A stretch of DNA of 6,757 nt from an uncultured Rhodospirillales bacterium (GTDB taxonomy: Bacteria > Pseudomonadota > Alphaproteobacteria > Acetobacterales > Acetobacteraceae): NCBI GenBank assembly GCA_903904805.1, contig CAIVDX010000047.1, positions 1 to 6,757 of the forward strand, in the 5' to 3' direction. Of this stretch, positions 5,752 to 6,757 are shown one piece after another (the first letter of the stretch is position 1; each line of letters starts with the position of its first letter). The translations under genes were made by a program, and so were the position numbers. The notes below the pieces were generated by a model. The model did not search any database and had not been told where the DNA came from. It saw only the letters and a program-made list of their open reading frames with translations.

Positions 5752-6507
5752 ATGACCTTGATTGACACCACGCTGGCTGCCCTCGGTGAACGTATTTCGC
5801 TGAAGCAAACGAAGGACTTCCTCGACATCGAACTGCCGATGCCACATCCCGATGATCACGGCGAACTGGTCGGGCTGTATGGATCGATCGAGGCGAGCCT
5901 CGCTCCGCCATCGAGCCATACACTTATCGCTCGGACGGACGAGCCTCGCGCCCGGCGCGGCATGATCGTGCAGCTCGTCGGTGCGTGTCGCGACCAGGCG
6001 GTTGCTGACCTCGCTGTCAATCTCTGCATCACCGCCGCTCAACTGATCGGCAAGCGGGTGCTGCTGCTGGATGACACGAACCGGCCAGCGGTGCAGCTTT
6101 CGAGGCGGGCTGGCGGCGCCATCGCGCAACTGGTCAACATGACCCCAACCGGCAGCATCAACGCAAGGTTGGTGGGCAGCGAACTCTATTTCGCGCCGTT
6201 GCGGGATAGGATCAGCGGCGCGTTGCCCAGCGCGTCGATCACGCAGTTCGCCATCGAGCTCGATGCGTTGCGACCGCTGTTTGATCTCATTGTTGTGCGC
6301 GGTCCATCAATGCCGAGTGATCCGTTTGCGCGGTTGATGGCCCCGCTCGTGGATGCCAACGTCGTGGTCGTGGAGGCTGAGCGCACGCGTGCGCGCGATG
6401 TTGCCCGCATGCAGGATCAGATCAGCCTCTCCGGCGGGGCAATCGCCGGAAGCGTGATGGTCAATCAGCGTGAGCACCTGCCACGCTGGCTGGCACGGAT
6501 GGTCTGA
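5752..6507 (+). CDS. CpsD/CapB-like protein with degenerate nucleotide-binding motifs (putative BY-pseudokinase)
   Basis: A 251-residue protein with the layout of a bacterial tyrosine autokinase (ParA/MinD-like fold), located exactly where a BY-kinase partner of the GumC-like protein is expected. Seen: IVQLVGACRDQAVADLAVNL (72-91) occupies the Walker A strand-loop-helix, but GEGKST is replaced by DQAVAD (81-86), so the phosphate-binding Lys and Ser/Thr are missing. KRVLLLDDTNRPA (101-113) is the Walker A' site; the first Asp (107) is kept and the second is Thr109. FDLIVVRGPS (177-186) matches Walker B, with Arg183 in place of Asp. The region ANVVVVEAERTRARDV and GSVMVNQREHLPRW matches the end of the fold. 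There are only two tyrosines (43, 146) and no C-terminal tyrosine cluster. Inferred role: non-catalytic partner or scaffold of the GumC-like protein. Alternatives are a highly diverged ATPase or a decaying gene, but the intact frame argues against decay. Confidence 0.75.
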   Translation: MTLIDTTLAALGERISLKQTKDFLDIELPMPHPDDHGELVGLYGSIEASLAPPSSHTLIARTDEPRARRGMIVQLVGACRDQAVADLAVNLCITAAQLIGKRVLLLDDTNRPAVQLSRRAGGAIAQLVNMTPTGSINARLVGSELYFAPLRDRISGALPSASITQFAIELDALRPLFDLIVVRGPSMPSDPFARLMAPLVDANVVVVEAERTRARDVARMQDQISLSGGAIAGSVMVNQREHLPRWLARMV

Positions 6508-6511
6508 GCCG

Positions 6512-6757
6512 ATGCATGTTCTCGTCGCCAACAACATCTATCCGCCGATCATGGCCGGTGGCGCGGAACTGATTGTTTCCTACCTTTGCGAGGGGCTTGT
6601 TGCCCGGGGCCATCAGGTGACTGTAGTCTCGACCTGTGGACCCGAGATGGAGCCGTATCCGATCGAGGTCCGTCATGGGGTGGAAATCATTCGGTTCTTT
6701 CCACGTAACGTCTACTGGTCGTTCGCACGCCACAGCGAGCCTCGGATCAAGCGGGCG
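6512..6757 (+). CDS. Glycosyltransferase, GT4-like, N-terminal part (cut by window end)
   Basis: The first 82 codons of a gene that continues past the right edge; there is no stop codon. The translation starts MHVLVANNIYPPIMAGGAEL and continues through LCEGLVARGHQVTVVST (25-41), the signature of the N-terminal Rossmann domain of GT4/GT-B glycosyltransferases: a beta strand, then YPPxxGGAE, a helix, and RGHxVxVxT. The later HGVEIIRF stretch also fits. These enzymes transfer a sugar from a nucleotide sugar to the growing lipid-linked repeat unit in the cytoplasm. Donor and linkage cannot be inferred from this fragment. The ATG is 4 bases after the preceding TGA and has only a weak ribosome binding site, so coupling to the upstream gene is likely. 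Confidence 0.85.
   Translation, partial: MHVLVANNIYPPIMAGGAELIVSYLCEGLVARGHQVTVVSTCGPEMEPYPIEVRHGVEIIRFFPRNVYWSFARHSEPRIKRA

Noticed and set aside
6461..6733. 90-codon minus strand frame at the right edge
   Set aside because: It overlaps the end of the kinase-like gene and the start of the glycosyltransferase, which has clear GT4 motifs; no independent support.
1..6757. CRISPR array, tRNA, rRNA or insertion sequence
   Set aside because: No evenly spaced identical repeats with unique spacers, no tRNA cloverleaf, and no transposase or terminal inverted repeats were seen.

Overview
The window is GC-rich DNA with a strong GC bias at third codon positions, typical of a high-GC alphaproteobacterium. 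The gene set and wording of the proteins would suit an acetic-acid-bacterium-like (Acetobacteraceae) or related lineage, but no taxonomic marker is present, so this is only an inference. All genes supported here are on the + strand.

Region 1 (1-2524): a short leader, then one long gene (137-2524, 795 aa) for a repeat-built, Ala/Ser/Thr/Val-rich protein with no classical signal peptide. It has a ~55-residue repeat in the N-terminal half, a different ~71-79-residue repeat in the middle, and a C-terminal domain that resembles secretion domains of type I-secreted proteins. It is most likely a secreted or surface-attached matrix/adhesin-type protein. A strong hairpin (2545-2576) directly after its stop codon probably ends its transcript.

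Region 2 (2577-2758): an intergenic stretch that becomes abruptly AT-rich at about 2610. It carries a TTACGTAA / TTACGCAA motif cluster that recurs upstream of the repeat-protein gene, and should hold the promoter of the following operon.

Region 3 (2759-6757, running off the right edge): a tightly packed exopolysaccharide operon. The order is an ExoY/WcaJ-type priming sugar-phosphate transferase, a Wza/GumB-type outer-membrane export lipoprotein, a Wzc/GumC-type chain-length/co-polymerase protein without a kinase domain, a small protein with the layout of a BY-kinase (CpsD/CapB) whose Walker A, A' and B motifs are all degenerate, and the first 82 residues of a GT4-like glycosyltransferase. 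Gaps are short (about 14 bp, a 4-bp ATGA overlap, 19 bp, 4 bp), so co-transcription is likely. The priming enzyme would load the first sugar phosphate on undecaprenyl phosphate, glycosyltransferases extend the repeat unit, and the GumC- and GumB-like proteins form the periplasmic and outer-membrane export path.

The two most interesting points are the apparent pseudokinase in the place of the usual tyrosine autokinase, and the possible shared control of a repeat-rich secreted protein and the adjacent polysaccharide operon.
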